Source: Bacteroides ndongoniae
GTDB taxonomy: Bacteria; Bacteroidota; Bacteroidia; Bacteroidales; Bacteroidaceae
NCBI RefSeq assembly: GCF_900108345.1
Contig: NZ_FNVV01000013.1
Span: forward strand, 1,090,944 to 1,154,943
DNA: 64,000 bases
Reading direction: 5' to 3'
Shown: piece by piece, positions 52,617 to 62,716 of the stretch
How positions within the stretch are numbered: the stretch's first letter is position 1
How the letters are laid out: each line of letters opens with the position of its first letter
Made by a program: the position numbers and the translations under genes
The notes under the pieces: generated by a model
What the model was told of the DNA's origin: nothing
Seen by the model: only the letters and a program-made list of their open reading frames with translations
Database searches by the model: none

Positions 52617-53669
52617 ATGACTTCACAGAATCGGCTGAAGGAATACGTAGAGCGTCTGGAGGGCGGTGAGGCACTGTCCTCCGAAGCTTTACGCAGTTTG
52701 TTGGTGATGCCGGACGGCAATGCTTCCACATATCTGCAGGAGTGTGCCCGTCGGGTAGCACAAAGTCGTTTCGGTACATCGGTTTACGTACGGGGACTGA
52801 TTGAAGTCAGCAATTACTGTCGTGATAACTGCTATTATTGTGGCATCCGGAAAGGCAATCCTGATGTGGTGCGCTATCGGCTGGGGAAGGACGATATTTT
52901 AGAGTGTTGTCGTCATGGTTATTCACTGGGATTTCGTACCTTTGTGTTGCAGGGTGGAGAAGACCCGCGGCAAACGGATGATTTTGTTGTGGATGTCGTT
53001 TCGGCTATCCGTGCCTTTTATCCTGACTGTGCCATCACGCTTTCGCTGGGTGAAAAGTCGCGCGAGGCATACGAGCGCTTCTTCCAGGCAGGTGCCAATC
53101 GCTATCTGCTCAGGCACGAGACGTATAATGCTGCCCATTACTGTCAGCTGCATCCCGCTGAAATGTCCCGCGACAACCGGTTGCGCTGTCTGCACGACCT
53201 GAAAGATATTGGTTATCAGACAGGAACAGGCATCATGGTAGGAAGTCCCGGGCAGACAGTTGATGACATTGTAGCCGATTTGCTTTTCATTCGCGAACTG
53301 GCTCCGCAGATGATTGGTATCGGGCCTTTCATTCCTCATCATGCTACTCCTTTTGCCCTTGAGAAGGCTGGAAGTGTAGAACTGACGCTGCGCCTGTTGT
53401 CCATTCTGCGGTTGATGCATCCACGTGCACTGATTCCGGCTACTACCGCTCTGGCAACTTTGTCGCCCGAAGGGCGGAACCGTGGCATATTGGCAGGTGC
53501 CAATGTCGTGATGCCCAATCTGTCTCCGCTGTCTGTGCGGCAAAAGTACGAACTTTACAACGATAAGGCTGCTTTGGGAGCCGAGTCAGCAGAAGGTTTG
53601 CAAGCTCTTCAGAAAGAATTGGATCGCATCGGCTACCGCATCGATTATGGAAGAGGAGATTATGTTTAA
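52617..53669 (+). CDS. hydE: [FeFe]-hydrogenase maturase HydE
   Basis: A 350-residue radical SAM enzyme that helps make the dithiomethylamine bridge of the H-cluster. The cluster motif is C-RDN-C-YY-C (CX3CX2C, near residues 68-75), followed by GGEDPRQTDD and GIGPFIPHHATPF, matching HydE/BioB-like barrels. It starts four bases after the hydrogenase gene and precedes hydG by 30 bases, so the three form one operon. Confidence 0.92.
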   Translation: MTSQNRLKEYVERLEGGEALSSEALRSLLVMPDGNASTYLQECARRVAQSRFGTSVYVRGLIEVSNYCRDNCYYCGIRKGNPDVVRYRLGKDDILECCRHGYSLGFRTFVLQGGEDPRQTDDFVVDVVSAIRAFYPDCAITLSLGEKSREAYERFFQAGANRYLLRHETYNAAHYCQLHPAEMSRDNRLRCLHDLKDIGYQTGTGIMVGSPGQTVDDIVADLLFIRELAPQMIGIGPFIPHHATPFALEKAGSVELTLRLLSILRLMHPRALIPATTALATLSPEGRNRGILAGANVVMPNLSPLSVRQKYELYNDKAALGAESAEGLQALQKELDRIGYRIDYGRGDYV

Positions 53670-53699
53670 TAAAGAATAAGATAAGAAAGGATCAAGATA

Positions 53700-55121
53700 A
53701 TGGCTTATAATCCCCAATCGTCTATAGCGACAGAGTTCATCAATCACGAAGAAATACTTGATACACTGGAGTACGCCCGTCAGCATAAGGACGACCGTGT
53801 ACTGATCAGTTCGCTGATAGAGAAGGCACGCGAGTGTCGCGGGCTTTCGCATCGCGAAGCGGCAGTGTTGCTCGAATGCGACCTGCCGGATCTGACGGAA
53901 GAACTTTTCCGTCTGGCCAAGGAAATCAAGCAGCGTTTCTACGGCAACCGTATTGTGATGTTTGCCCCGCTCTACCTTTCCAATTATTGTGTCAACAGCT
54001 GTGTTTATTGTCCTTATCATGTAAAGAACAAGACTATTGCCCGCAAGAAACTCACGCAGGAGGAAATACGCCGCGAAGTGATAGCCTTGCAAGACATGGG
54101 GCACAAGCGTCTGGCACTCGAAGCCGGCGAAGATCCTTTGCACAATCCGATAGAATATATCCTGGAGTCGATACAGACCATTTACAGTATTCATCACAAA
54201 AACGGAGCTATCCGCCGGGTGAATGTGAACATTGCCGCTACAACTGTCGAAAACTATCGCAAGCTGAAAGAGGCAGGCATCGGTACCTATATTCTTTTCC
54301 AGGAGACTTATCATAAGGAAAATTATGAGAAACTTCATCCGCGTGGACCGAAGAGCAATTATGCCTATCACACGGAAGCCATGGACCGTGCCATGCAGGC
54401 CGGTATCGATGATGTAGGCTTGGGAGTGCTTTTCGGACTGAATACATATCGTTACGATTTTGTAGGTTTGCTAATGCATGCCGAACACTTGGAAGCAGCG
54501 TTTGGCGTAGGTCCTCATACCATCAGCGTTCCCCGTATCTGCTCAGCCGACGACATTGATGCCAGCACCTTCGAGAATGCCATTTCCGACGAGACTTTCC
54601 AGAAGATTGTAGCTGTGATTCGCGTCAGTGTGCCTTATACAGGGATGATTATTTCGACACGAGAGTCGCAGAAGTCACGCGAGAAAGTGCTCGATATTGG
54701 TATTTCACAGATTAGCGGCGGTTCGCGTACCAGTGTGGGCGGTTATGCTGCGCCCGAATTGCCGGAAGAGAATTCCGCTCAGTTCGATGTAAGCGATACC
54801 CGGACGCTGGACGAAGTAGTCAACTGGTTGCTTCGTCTGGGCTACATTCCGAGCTTCTGTACGGCTTGTTACCGTGCCGGACGTACGGGTGACCGGTTCA
54901 TGTCGCTGGTAAAAAGCGGTCAGATAGCCAATTGCTGTTTGCCCAATGCCTTGATAACCTTGCAGGAATATCTGGAGGATTATGCGTCGGAAGAAACCCG
55001 TGAGTTGGGTAGGCAGATGATCAGGCAAGAGATGCAGCATGTTCCGAATGCAGCCATACGAACCCGAGCTTCCGAATATTTGGAACAGATTGTAAAAGGA
55101 GAGCGGGATTTCCGTTTCTGA
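53700..55121 (+). CDS. hydG: [FeFe]-hydrogenase maturase HydG
   Basis: A 473-residue radical SAM tyrosine lyase that produces CO and cyanide ligands for the H-cluster. The first cluster motif is NYCVNSCVYC (CX3CX2C, near residues 95-103). The C-terminal auxiliary cluster cysteines are seen in FCTACYRAGRTGDRF and ANCCLPN (CX2CX22C), which distinguish HydG from ThiH. Length fits. The next gene, 29 bases downstream, is a glycan-type hybrid regulator, not hydF. Confidence 0.95.
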   Translation: MAYNPQSSIATEFINHEEILDTLEYARQHKDDRVLISSLIEKARECRGLSHREAAVLLECDLPDLTEELFRLAKEIKQRFYGNRIVMFAPLYLSNYCVNSCVYCPYHVKNKTIARKKLTQEEIRREVIALQDMGHKRLALEAGEDPLHNPIEYILESIQTIYSIHHKNGAIRRVNVNIAATTVENYRKLKEAGIGTYILFQETYHKENYEKLHPRGPKSNYAYHTEAMDRAMQAGIDDVGLGVLFGLNTYRYDFVGLLMHAEHLEAAFGVGPHTISVPRICSADDIDASTFENAISDETFQKIVAVIRVSVPYTGMIISTRESQKSREKVLDIGISQISGGSRTSVGGYAAPELPEENSAQFDVSDTRTLDEVVNWLLRLGYIPSFCTACYRAGRTGDRFMSLVKSGQIANCCLPNALITLQEYLEDYASEETRELGRQMIRQEMQHVPNAAIRTRASEYLEQIVKGERDFRF

Positions 55122-55150
55122 AAGGTTGGATTTGAAAAAGTAGCTTGGTT

Positions 55151-58100
55151 ATGAGACGATTGAAGTTGCTGGTTGTATTAGTCTGTTTAAGTTGGGTATG
55201 CTCTGCCTATTCCAACGAATCAGACCGCTTCTTCAACCGGTACAACTTTCATTTCATAACCGAACGTTTTGGACTTCCTTATAGTGTTGTGACAGACATT
55301 ATTCAGGACTCTGACGGCTATATTTGGGCTGCTACTTACAACGGGCTTGCGCGTTATGATGGTTATCAGTTTCTGAATTATAATTCCCAGACACATCCTA
55401 TTCGTTTGAAAAACGGATTTGTACATCACCTATGTGAAGACAAATTCAAGCGTTTGTGGATTGCCACGGAAGGAGGTCTCGATTTGATAAACTTGAATAC
55501 ATACGCTTCCGTCCGGCTTCCTTTTCCTTCTGATACCATCCTTCATCGTTTGCAAAATAGCTTTATTCATACTATTTACAAAGACAAGAAAGATGATTTG
55601 TGGATAGCATGTAACAATGATTTGTGGCATCTTCGTCTGGATGCTAACGGGCAAGTGTGTGAATATCATGTACTGAGGTCAAAAGCCACTTCACCCATTC
55701 ATGCTGTGGTGGATATGGGGGATTTTGTTTGTGCTGGCATTGACAATGAGATTTGTATAATAGAAAAGGCAGGTAACCATCTTTTAAAGGCAGTTCCTTT
55801 GTCCGATGAACTGGTACCTTTCAGTGAAGACTGGCGCATATCCTGTTTACTGATGGATGGGGACTTTCTTTGGATTGGCTCCAATCGCGGACTGTTCAAA
55901 TACAATCATTTTACCAAAAGTCTGAAAAGATACCGTTACTCTACGCACCGTCCCGGCATGTTGAGTCAGGCTTATATCACGGATATCAAACTGACAGAAT
56001 TGGGATATCTGATTGTTTCCACACTGAACGGATTGAATGTATACCATCGTGATACAGATACTTTCTCTTTCATTCGTCAAGGTAATACTCAAAATGGATC
56101 TGGCATTAACTGTAATGGCATCAATTGTATATTTACTTCTGGAGAAACCATTTGGTTAGGTACGGAGACTGGTGGCATTAACCTGCTTTCACCTAAACGA
56201 TTGCAGACAGAAATGTGGGCATGCCCTTTATTGGGCAAGGAAGGTGAACATGCGGCGGCTAATGCCATAACCGAGGATGCTTCGGGTAATTTATGGATTG
56301 GGCTGGTAGAGAGAGGATTGGTAGAATGGAATCCGGTAACCAATTCGTATAAACGATATTTGTTCTCTCCGGGTGATATGACCTCGATCAGTAATAATAC
56401 AATTAACGGTCTGTTTACAACCGCAGACAATCATTTGTGGATTTATACGTGGGGAGTTGGTATCAACGACCTCGATCTGAACAAACCGGATGAAAGGAAA
56501 TTCAAGCGATATACCCGTGAGGAATTTTCTACGTTGAAAGGCGATTTTATCAGTAGTGCTTGCGAGGATACCATCAATCGGGGAATCTGGTTTGGTTCCA
56601 CTCGTGGAGTATTGTTTTACGATCGTGAAACAAATTCTTTTAGTAGAGTGTTGTTGGATAGGGTTACAAACGAATTCGAATCAATTCACGCACTTCTGAT
56701 AGACAAGAAAAAACGTTTGTGGGTTGGTTCTTCACAGGGAGTGTTTATTATAGATTTGTTTTCGTTTGCCAAATCGCGTAAACGCTTCGATTATACATAC
56801 CTGCGTTATAAGCTGGATGATCCCGAATCGGGAAAGATTGAAAAGATAAACAGTATTCTGGAGGACCATGAAGGCAATATCTGGTTGGGAGGGAATGGTA
56901 GCGGACTTTATAAGTTGTCAGATGACAAAAATGGACGTTTCAGTTTTAAAAACTATACAACGCAGCACGGACTTCCCAACAATACAGTATTAGGGATGAC
57001 TGAAGACGGACAAGGCAATTTATGGATTGTAACATATGAGGGCCTGACAAAAGTCAATCCATATTCGATGACTTTTATCAGCTATACACAGTCCGACGGT
57101 TTGCCAACTGCACAGTTCTATTGGAATGGTATCTATTATTCGTCGCGAAACGATTTGTTATATCTGGCAACAACCAGCAGACTGCTTATTATTCATTCCG
57201 AAAATGAACTGTTACCATCAGGCATTCCCGAAGTGCGTTTATCATCGCTGACTGTGGCCGGAAATGTGGTTTATCCGTTGGACGGCAATTATTTGGAAGA
57301 GCCTGTTACGAAAGCTTCTAAAATTACTTTGCACGAAAGTGAAAGTCGTTTTTCAATTGGATTGACAACATGCAATTATGGCAATAACCGGCGGATTCGT
57401 TTTGCTTATCGTTTGAAAGGCTATGAAAAAGAATGGAATGAAACATTGCCGGGAGATTGTATGGTCAGATATACAGCTTTGCCTGCCGGAAATTATATAT
57501 TGCAGGTGCGTGCTACCGATGAGTACGGACATTGGTCTGAATATGTTCGGGAAGTGCAGGTGCGTATTATACCTTATTTCTATAAGACAGTATGGTTCTA
57601 CCTTTCGATTCTGATTCTGGCAGTATTGGGTGCCTGGTGGTTTTATCGACGTAAGACACGCCGCTTCCGCGAACAACGGATTGAACTGGAACAGAAGGTT
57701 GAGGAGCGTACTCAGAAATTAGCTGTTCAGAACAGACAGCTGGAGGAGATGGCACAACACGTGAAAGATGTAACAGAAGAGAAAATTGCCTTTTTTACCA
57801 ATATTACCCATGAATTCCGTACTCCCGTTACGTTGATTCACGGACCGATTGAGCATGCGTTGAAAGAAGTGACCGACGAACATGTGAAGGCAGATTTGCA
57901 GATTGCTGAGCGCAATTCCAGTTATTTGCTTTCGTTGGTCAACGAACTGATGGACTTCAGGAAACTGGATATGGACAAAGTTACATTGGACAGGAAGCCT
58001 TGTCAGTTCGTTGCTCTTTTGTCCGAGTTATTATTGCCTTTTAAGGTATTTGCCAAAGAGCGGCAGATTGAGATCCGCTTTTTCTCACGGGTCAGTACTC

Positions 58101-59317
58101 CGTGGGTGTTGCTCGATGCCGCTTACATGCGTAAAGCGCTGGTGAATCTCATTTCGAATGCCATTAAGTTTACGCCCGATCGGGGGCGCATTGACGTATT
58201 TGTTGCGTCTGTACGTGGAAAGGATAGTACCCCAATGCTTTATATTGATGTTTGCGATACGGGGCATGGTATTGTTGAAGAAGATATGGAAAAGATCTTC
58301 GACCGTTTCTTTCAGTCAAAGAAAAGTGTCAAGTATCCGGTGTACGGGCAAAGCGGTACGGGTATCGGATTGTTTTTGTGTCGGAAAATCGTAGAATTGC
58401 ATGAAGGTACTATCCATGCACGCAATAATCATAGTAAGGGAGCTTCTTTTCGCATCTTGATGCCTTTTGTCCCAAGCGAAGAACTAGAATTGGCTGATGA
58501 TAAAAAGGTATTGGAAGAAACAAAGATTCTGGATGGGGAAAACTTAACGGGAGGTCAGAAGAAAGCAACTATTCTGATTGTAGAAGATAACAAGGACATG
58601 CGTTCCTATATTCGTACGTTGCTCGAAAGAGAGTATTGCCTGCTCGAAGCAGAAAACGGGCAGGAAGCTCTTGAAACCATACAGCATCATAACGTCGATC
58701 TGATTGTCAGTGACCTGATGATGCCGGTGATGGATGGTTTAGAACTGTCGCGTCGTATAAAGGAAAATCTGGCAACTTCGCACATTCCCTTCCTGATGCT
58801 GACTGCCATTCGTTCGGAAGCTCAGGAAAAAGAAAGTTATAAGATTGGGGTAGACGAGTATTTATGCAAGCCTTTCGATGCCGATATGTTGTTACTGCGT
58901 ATTCGCAATATCCTGAATTTGCGTCAGAAATATAAAAAGATGTTTTCGGCCAGCAGCAATGTGGACGACCTTCCCATGAAGGAAGAATCCCGGGATCAGG
59001 TCTTCATTGCGCGGGCATTGGAGCTGATGCAGAAAAACTATGGCGATTCGGAATATGTGCTCGACAACTTTGTACGTGACATGGGGTACAGTAAAACGAT
59101 GGTCAACAAAAAAATGCAGGCACTGACGGGACAACCTATCGGTCAGTTTATGAAAGGTTACCGTCTGAACATAGCACAGAAAATGATTCAGGAAAGTACG
59201 GGCGATTTCAATGTTTCCGAAATTGCTTATGCCGTGGGCTTCAACGACCCCAAGTATTTTACGAAGTGTTTTAAGGAATTCTTTGGTTATTTGCCTAGTA
59301 GCTTACTGAAGAAATAG
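55151..59317 (+). CDS. Hybrid two-component system regulator (HTCS)
   Basis: A 1388-residue membrane protein that joins sensor, kinase and regulator in one chain. A signal peptide (LVVLVCLSWVCSAYS) precedes a periplasmic two-propeller sensor of Reg_prop repeats (to about residue 740), a Y_Y_Y domain (about 745-805) and a membrane segment (812-835). The cytoplasmic part has HisKA with H887 in FFTNITHEFRTP, HATPase_c, a receiver with D1188 in VSDLMMP, and a C-terminal AraC-type DNA-binding domain (about 1285-1388). HTCS proteins bind glycan fragments and switch on nearby degradation genes, here probably the GH89-HGSNAT-GH92 group. Start ATG 55151; a TTG six bases earlier is less likely. Confidence 0.94.
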   Translation: MRRLKLLVVLVCLSWVCSAYSNESDRFFNRYNFHFITERFGLPYSVVTDIIQDSDGYIWAATYNGLARYDGYQFLNYNSQTHPIRLKNGFVHHLCEDKFKRLWIATEGGLDLINLNTYASVRLPFPSDTILHRLQNSFIHTIYKDKKDDLWIACNNDLWHLRLDANGQVCEYHVLRSKATSPIHAVVDMGDFVCAGIDNEICIIEKAGNHLLKAVPLSDELVPFSEDWRISCLLMDGDFLWIGSNRGLFKYNHFTKSLKRYRYSTHRPGMLSQAYITDIKLTELGYLIVSTLNGLNVYHRDTDTFSFIRQGNTQNGSGINCNGINCIFTSGETIWLGTETGGINLLSPKRLQTEMWACPLLGKEGEHAAANAITEDASGNLWIGLVERGLVEWNPVTNSYKRYLFSPGDMTSISNNTINGLFTTADNHLWIYTWGVGINDLDLNKPDERKFKRYTREEFSTLKGDFISSACEDTINRGIWFGSTRGVLFYDRETNSFSRVLLDRVTNEFESIHALLIDKKKRLWVGSSQGVFIIDLFSFAKSRKRFDYTYLRYKLDDPESGKIEKINSILEDHEGNIWLGGNGSGLYKLSDDKNGRFSFKNYTTQHGLPNNTVLGMTEDGQGNLWIVTYEGLTKVNPYSMTFISYTQSDGLPTAQFYWNGIYYSSRNDLLYLATTSRLLIIHSENELLPSGIPEVRLSSLTVAGNVVYPLDGNYLEEPVTKASKITLHESESRFSIGLTTCNYGNNRRIRFAYRLKGYEKEWNETLPGDCMVRYTALPAGNYILQVRATDEYGHWSEYVREVQVRIIPYFYKTVWFYLSILILAVLGAWWFYRRKTRRFREQRIELEQKVEERTQKLAVQNRQLEEMAQHVKDVTEEKIAFFTNITHEFRTPVTLIHGPIEHALKEVTDEHVKADLQIAERNSSYLLSLVNELMDFRKLDMDKVTLDRKPCQFVALLSELLLPFKVFAKERQIEIRFFSRVSTPWVLLDAAYMRKALVNLISNAIKFTPDRGRIDVFVASVRGKDSTPMLYIDVCDTGHGIVEEDMEKIFDRFFQSKKSVKYPVYGQSGTGIGLFLCRKIVELHEGTIHARNNHSKGASFRILMPFVPSEELELADDKKVLEETKILDGENLTGGQKKATILIVEDNKDMRSYIRTLLEREYCLLEAENGQEALETIQHHNVDLIVSDLMMPVMDGLELSRRIKENLATSHIPFLMLTAIRSEAQEKESYKIGVDEYLCKPFDADMLLLRIRNILNLRQKYKKMFSASSNVDDLPMKEESRDQVFIARALELMQKNYGDSEYVLDNFVRDMGYSKTMVNKKMQALTGQPIGQFMKGYRLNIAQKMIQESTGDFNVSEIAYAVGFNDPKYFTKCFKEFFGYLPSSLLKK

Positions 59318-59391
59318 CCTTTGTCGGATTGAACTTTACTATATTCTGCCTAAACTTTTCTATTTTCCTCCATTCCATTGGAGAAAGTACT

Positions 59392-59399
59392 TATTTTTG
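59392..59399 (+). promoter_or_regulatory. -7 promoter box of the GH89 gene
   Basis: TATTTTTG matches TAnnTTTG and lies 30 bases before ATG 59430. It is the likely point at which the upstream HTCS acts. No clear -33 box is seen, as expected if an activator is needed. Confidence 0.5.
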
Positions 59400-59429
59400 C
59401 TGAAAAGAATATCAATCTTAAGTACTATC

Positions 59430-61586
59430 ATGAAAATCAGAACAGTTTTCGTCCTTTTATTTTTATCAGTGTATACATTCTGTCTGGCTGGCAACCCCAT
59501 TAGTGGTTTGTTGGAAAGAATAGATAAGGGTGCTTCACGCAAGTTTGCCATCGAGTTGAAAAAGGGAGAGAAAGATTTTTTCGAACTGGATCAACGTGGC
59601 AATAAAGTAGTGGTGCGTGGTAATAACTATGTGAATATAGCTACAGGTATAAACTGGTATCTGAAGTACTATGCAGGCATCCAGTTGTCATGGAATGGCA
59701 TGACTGCCAAGCTGCCCGATGTACTGCCGCCTGTCGGACAGAAAGAACGCCACGAAACGGATTTGTCTCTTCGCTACGACTTTAATTATTGTACTTATTC
59801 CTATACAATGGCTTTCTGGGATTGGGAACGCTGGGAAAAGGAGATTGACTGGATGGCCTTGCATGGTATCAACATGCCTTTGGCTGCAGTAGGACAGGAA
59901 TGTATCTGGTTTAATATGCTTCAGAAACTTGGTTACACGAAGGAAGAAGTGAACCGCTTTATCGCCGGACCTGCTTTTCTGGCCTGGTGGGCGATGAACA
60001 ACCTCGAAGGTTGGGGTGGCCCGAATCCCGACTCCTGGTATGTGCAGCAGGAAGCTTTGCAGAAAAGAATTCTGAAACGGATGCGCGAGTACGGCATTCG
60101 TCCTGTCTTTCCCGGTTATTCGGGCATGGTGCCACACGATGCCGATGTGAAGTTGGGACTGAATGTGACCAAATCTGATCTGTGGAACGGATTTACCCGT
60201 CCGGCTTTCCTGCAACCTACCGATGAACGGTTTGCCGAGATTGCCGATCTGTATTACAGCGAACAGGAACGTTTGTTCGGAAAAGCCGATTTCTACTCTA
60301 TGGATCCTTTCCACGAAGCTGAGAATGCAGCTTCAGTAGATTTCGATGCGGCAGGAAAAGCCATTATGAATGCCATGAAGAAAGTCAACCCGAAGGCTGT
60401 ATGGGTTGTACAGGGGTGGACCGAGAATCCGCGTCCGGAAATGATGAAAAATCTGAAGAATGGTGATCTGCTTATTCTGGACCTCTTCAGTGAGTGCCGT
60501 CCCATGTGGGGAATACCTTCTATCTGGAAACGCGACAAGGGATACGAACAGCACGACTGGATCTTCTGCATGTTGCTGAATTTCGGTGGAAATGTAGGTT
60601 TGCACGGGCGTATGGATCAGTTACTCAATAATTTCTATCTGACTAAAAACAATCCGTTGGCAGCCCATCTGAAGGGTATCGGTCTGACAATGGAGGGAAG
60701 CGAGAACAATCCGATGATGTTCGAACTGATGTGCGAGTTACCCTGGCGTCCGGAGAAATTCACCAAAGAAGCATGGCTGAAGGACTATCTGTTTGCCCGT
60801 TACGGGGTACGCGACGAGAAGATCGAACAGGCATGGACCCTGCTGGCCAATACCATCTATAACTGTCCTTTCGGTAACAATCAGCAAGGCCCTCACGAAT
60901 CCATTTTCTGCGGCCGTCCTTCGCTGAACAATTTCCAGGTGTCAAGCTGGTCCAAGATGGCCAACTATTACGACCCGACAGTGACGGAAGAGGCTGCCAG
61001 CCTGTTGTTGGAAGTGGCCGACCGTTATCGTGGCAACAACAATTTCGAGTACGATCTGATAGACGTGGTTCGTCAGGCCATTGCCGATAAGGGACGTATC
61101 GTTTACAACCGTACGATAGCCGATTATAAGAGTTTCGATAAGAAAAGTTTTGCTGCAGATTCCCGCAAGTTCCTCGATATGCTCTTGTTGCAGGATCGTC
61201 TGTTGGGTACACGGAGCGAGTTCCGTGTCGGACGCTGGATAGAGCAGGCACGCAAATTGGGCAATACTCCCGAGGAGAAGAAACTTTATGAATGGAATGC
61301 CCGTGTGCAGATTACCACGTGGGGCAATCGTGTCTGTGCCGACGAAGGCGGTCTGCGCGACTATGCCCACAAAGAATGGAACGGCATTTTGCGCGATTTC
61401 TATTATAAACGCTGGGAAGCCTATTGGAAAACCTTGCAGGACGAACTGGACGGAAAACCAGCCGTAACTCTCGACTTTTATGCCATGGAAGAGCCTTGGA
61501 CGCTGGCTTCGAATCCATATACGTCAGCACCCGAAGGCGATTGCATCGATGTAGCCAAAGAAGTGTTTGCCAAAGTATTTAAATGA
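59430..61586 (+). CDS. Alpha-N-acetylglucosaminidase (GH89)
   Basis: A 718-residue exported enzyme that releases terminal alpha-linked N-acetylglucosamine; its human counterpart is the lysosomal NAGLU. The signal peptide ends near VYTFCLAG. A small N-terminal domain (to about residue 105) precedes the (beta/alpha)8 domain with candidate catalytic glutamates E296 in DPFHEAEN and E422 in GLTMEGSENN. The open frame begins at 59397, but ATG 59430 begins the signal peptide. Its stop overlaps the HGSNAT-like start (ATGA). Confidence 0.93.
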   Translation: MKIRTVFVLLFLSVYTFCLAGNPISGLLERIDKGASRKFAIELKKGEKDFFELDQRGNKVVVRGNNYVNIATGINWYLKYYAGIQLSWNGMTAKLPDVLPPVGQKERHETDLSLRYDFNYCTYSYTMAFWDWERWEKEIDWMALHGINMPLAAVGQECIWFNMLQKLGYTKEEVNRFIAGPAFLAWWAMNNLEGWGGPNPDSWYVQQEALQKRILKRMREYGIRPVFPGYSGMVPHDADVKLGLNVTKSDLWNGFTRPAFLQPTDERFAEIADLYYSEQERLFGKADFYSMDPFHEAENAASVDFDAAGKAIMNAMKKVNPKAVWVVQGWTENPRPEMMKNLKNGDLLILDLFSECRPMWGIPSIWKRDKGYEQHDWIFCMLLNFGGNVGLHGRMDQLLNNFYLTKNNPLAAHLKGIGLTMEGSENNPMMFELMCELPWRPEKFTKEAWLKDYLFARYGVRDEKIEQAWTLLANTIYNCPFGNNQQGPHESIFCGRPSLNNFQVSSWSKMANYYDPTVTEEAASLLLEVADRYRGNNNFEYDLIDVVRQAIADKGRIVYNRTIADYKSFDKKSFAADSRKFLDMLLLQDRLLGTRSEFRVGRWIEQARKLGNTPEEKKLYEWNARVQITTWGNRVCADEGGLRDYAHKEWNGILRDFYYKRWEAYWKTLQDELDGKPAVTLDFYAMEEPWTLASNPYTSAPEGDCIDVAKEVFAKVFK

Positions 61587-62662
61587 TGGAAAAGAAAAGG
61601 CTCTTGTCGTTGGATGTATTGCGGGGACTGACGGTGTTCGGTATGATCGTAGTCAACAATGCCGGAGGCAGTCAGTCTTACGAATCGTTGCGCCATTCTG
61701 CATGGAATGGCCTGACTCCTTGCGACCTTGTATTTCCCTTCTTTCTGTTCATTATGGGGATATCCACATACATTGCGCTTCGCAAGTTCGATTTTCAGCC
61801 TTCAGCACCGGTCATCCGGAAGATACTGAAGCGTACCGTGTTCATTCTGCTTATCGGATGGGCCATCGGTTGGTTCGATTTTGTTTGTGAAGGCGATATC
61901 TTTCCCTTTGCCCATTTACGGTTGACTGGAGTGCTGCCCCGCATTGCTTTGTGCTATTGTGTAGCTTCACTTCTGGCATTGTATGTCAATAATAAACGTT
62001 TGGCATGGATTGCAGGCATATTGTTGGTGGGCTATGCTGTTTTGCTCTGTATGGGCAATGGATATGCGTGTGACGAGACCAATATTCTGTGTGTTGCCGA
62101 TCGTGGTATTTTAGGGACAGAGCACCTTTACCGGAAGAGCCCGATTGACCCTGAAGGGTTAGTCAGTACCTTGTCTGCCATTGCTCACACACTGATAGGC
62201 TTCTGCTGTGGAGCACTGATGCTGAAGAAAGGCATTTCATTGGAAACAAGAATCCTGAAGCTGGCGGTTACAGGCTTTCTGCTGATGGCTGTAGGCTGCT
62301 TGCTGACAGAAGCTTTCCCGCTGAACAAGCGTATCTGGTCGCCTACTTTTGTACTGGTCACTTGTGGACTTGCAGCCATGCTTCAGGCTACACTGACCTA
62401 CTTCATTGATCTGAAAGGAAAGAAAGACTGGTGTCGCTTCTTCGAAGTATTCGGAGTCAATCCGTTGTTCCTGTATGTGCTGAGCGAAGTGGCAGCTATT
62501 GTGATAAGTGCTACGGAAAGCAAGCCTGTCGTTTACGGAGTCATTCACTCGTGCATTTCCGATCCTTATCTGGCTTCGGCATGTTATTCGTTGCTCTTCG
62601 CGCTGGTAATGGGAGGATGCGGATATTGGCTGTACAAAAAGAAAATATATATCAAGTTATAA
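61583..62662 (+). CDS. HGSNAT-like membrane acetyltransferase (DUF5009/COG4299)
   Basis: A 359-residue inner-membrane protein with about ten hydrophobic segments. Its N-terminus reproduces the HGSNAT signature LDVLRGLTVFGMIVVNNAGG...RHSAWNGLTPCDLVFPFFLFIMG; H38 corresponds to the active-site histidine of human heparan-alpha-glucosaminide N-acetyltransferase. Such proteins move acetyl groups across a membrane to an amino sugar. It overlaps the GH89 stop by four bases and precedes the GH92 gene by 54 bases. Acceptor and direction of transfer are inferred. Confidence 0.85.
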   Translation: MMEKKRLLSLDVLRGLTVFGMIVVNNAGGSQSYESLRHSAWNGLTPCDLVFPFFLFIMGISTYIALRKFDFQPSAPVIRKILKRTVFILLIGWAIGWFDFVCEGDIFPFAHLRLTGVLPRIALCYCVASLLALYVNNKRLAWIAGILLVGYAVLLCMGNGYACDETNILCVADRGILGTEHLYRKSPIDPEGLVSTLSAIAHTLIGFCCGALMLKKGISLETRILKLAVTGFLLMAVGCLLTEAFPLNKRIWSPTFVLVTCGLAAMLQATLTYFIDLKGKKDWCRFFEVFGVNPLFLYVLSEVAAIVISATESKPVVYGVIHSCISDPYLASACYSLLFALVMGGCGYWLYKKKIYIKL

Positions 62663-62716
62663 GCAGATCGTAGAATATTCTCGATAGAAAGAATTGAAAA
62701 GAAAGAGCAAAGTGTT

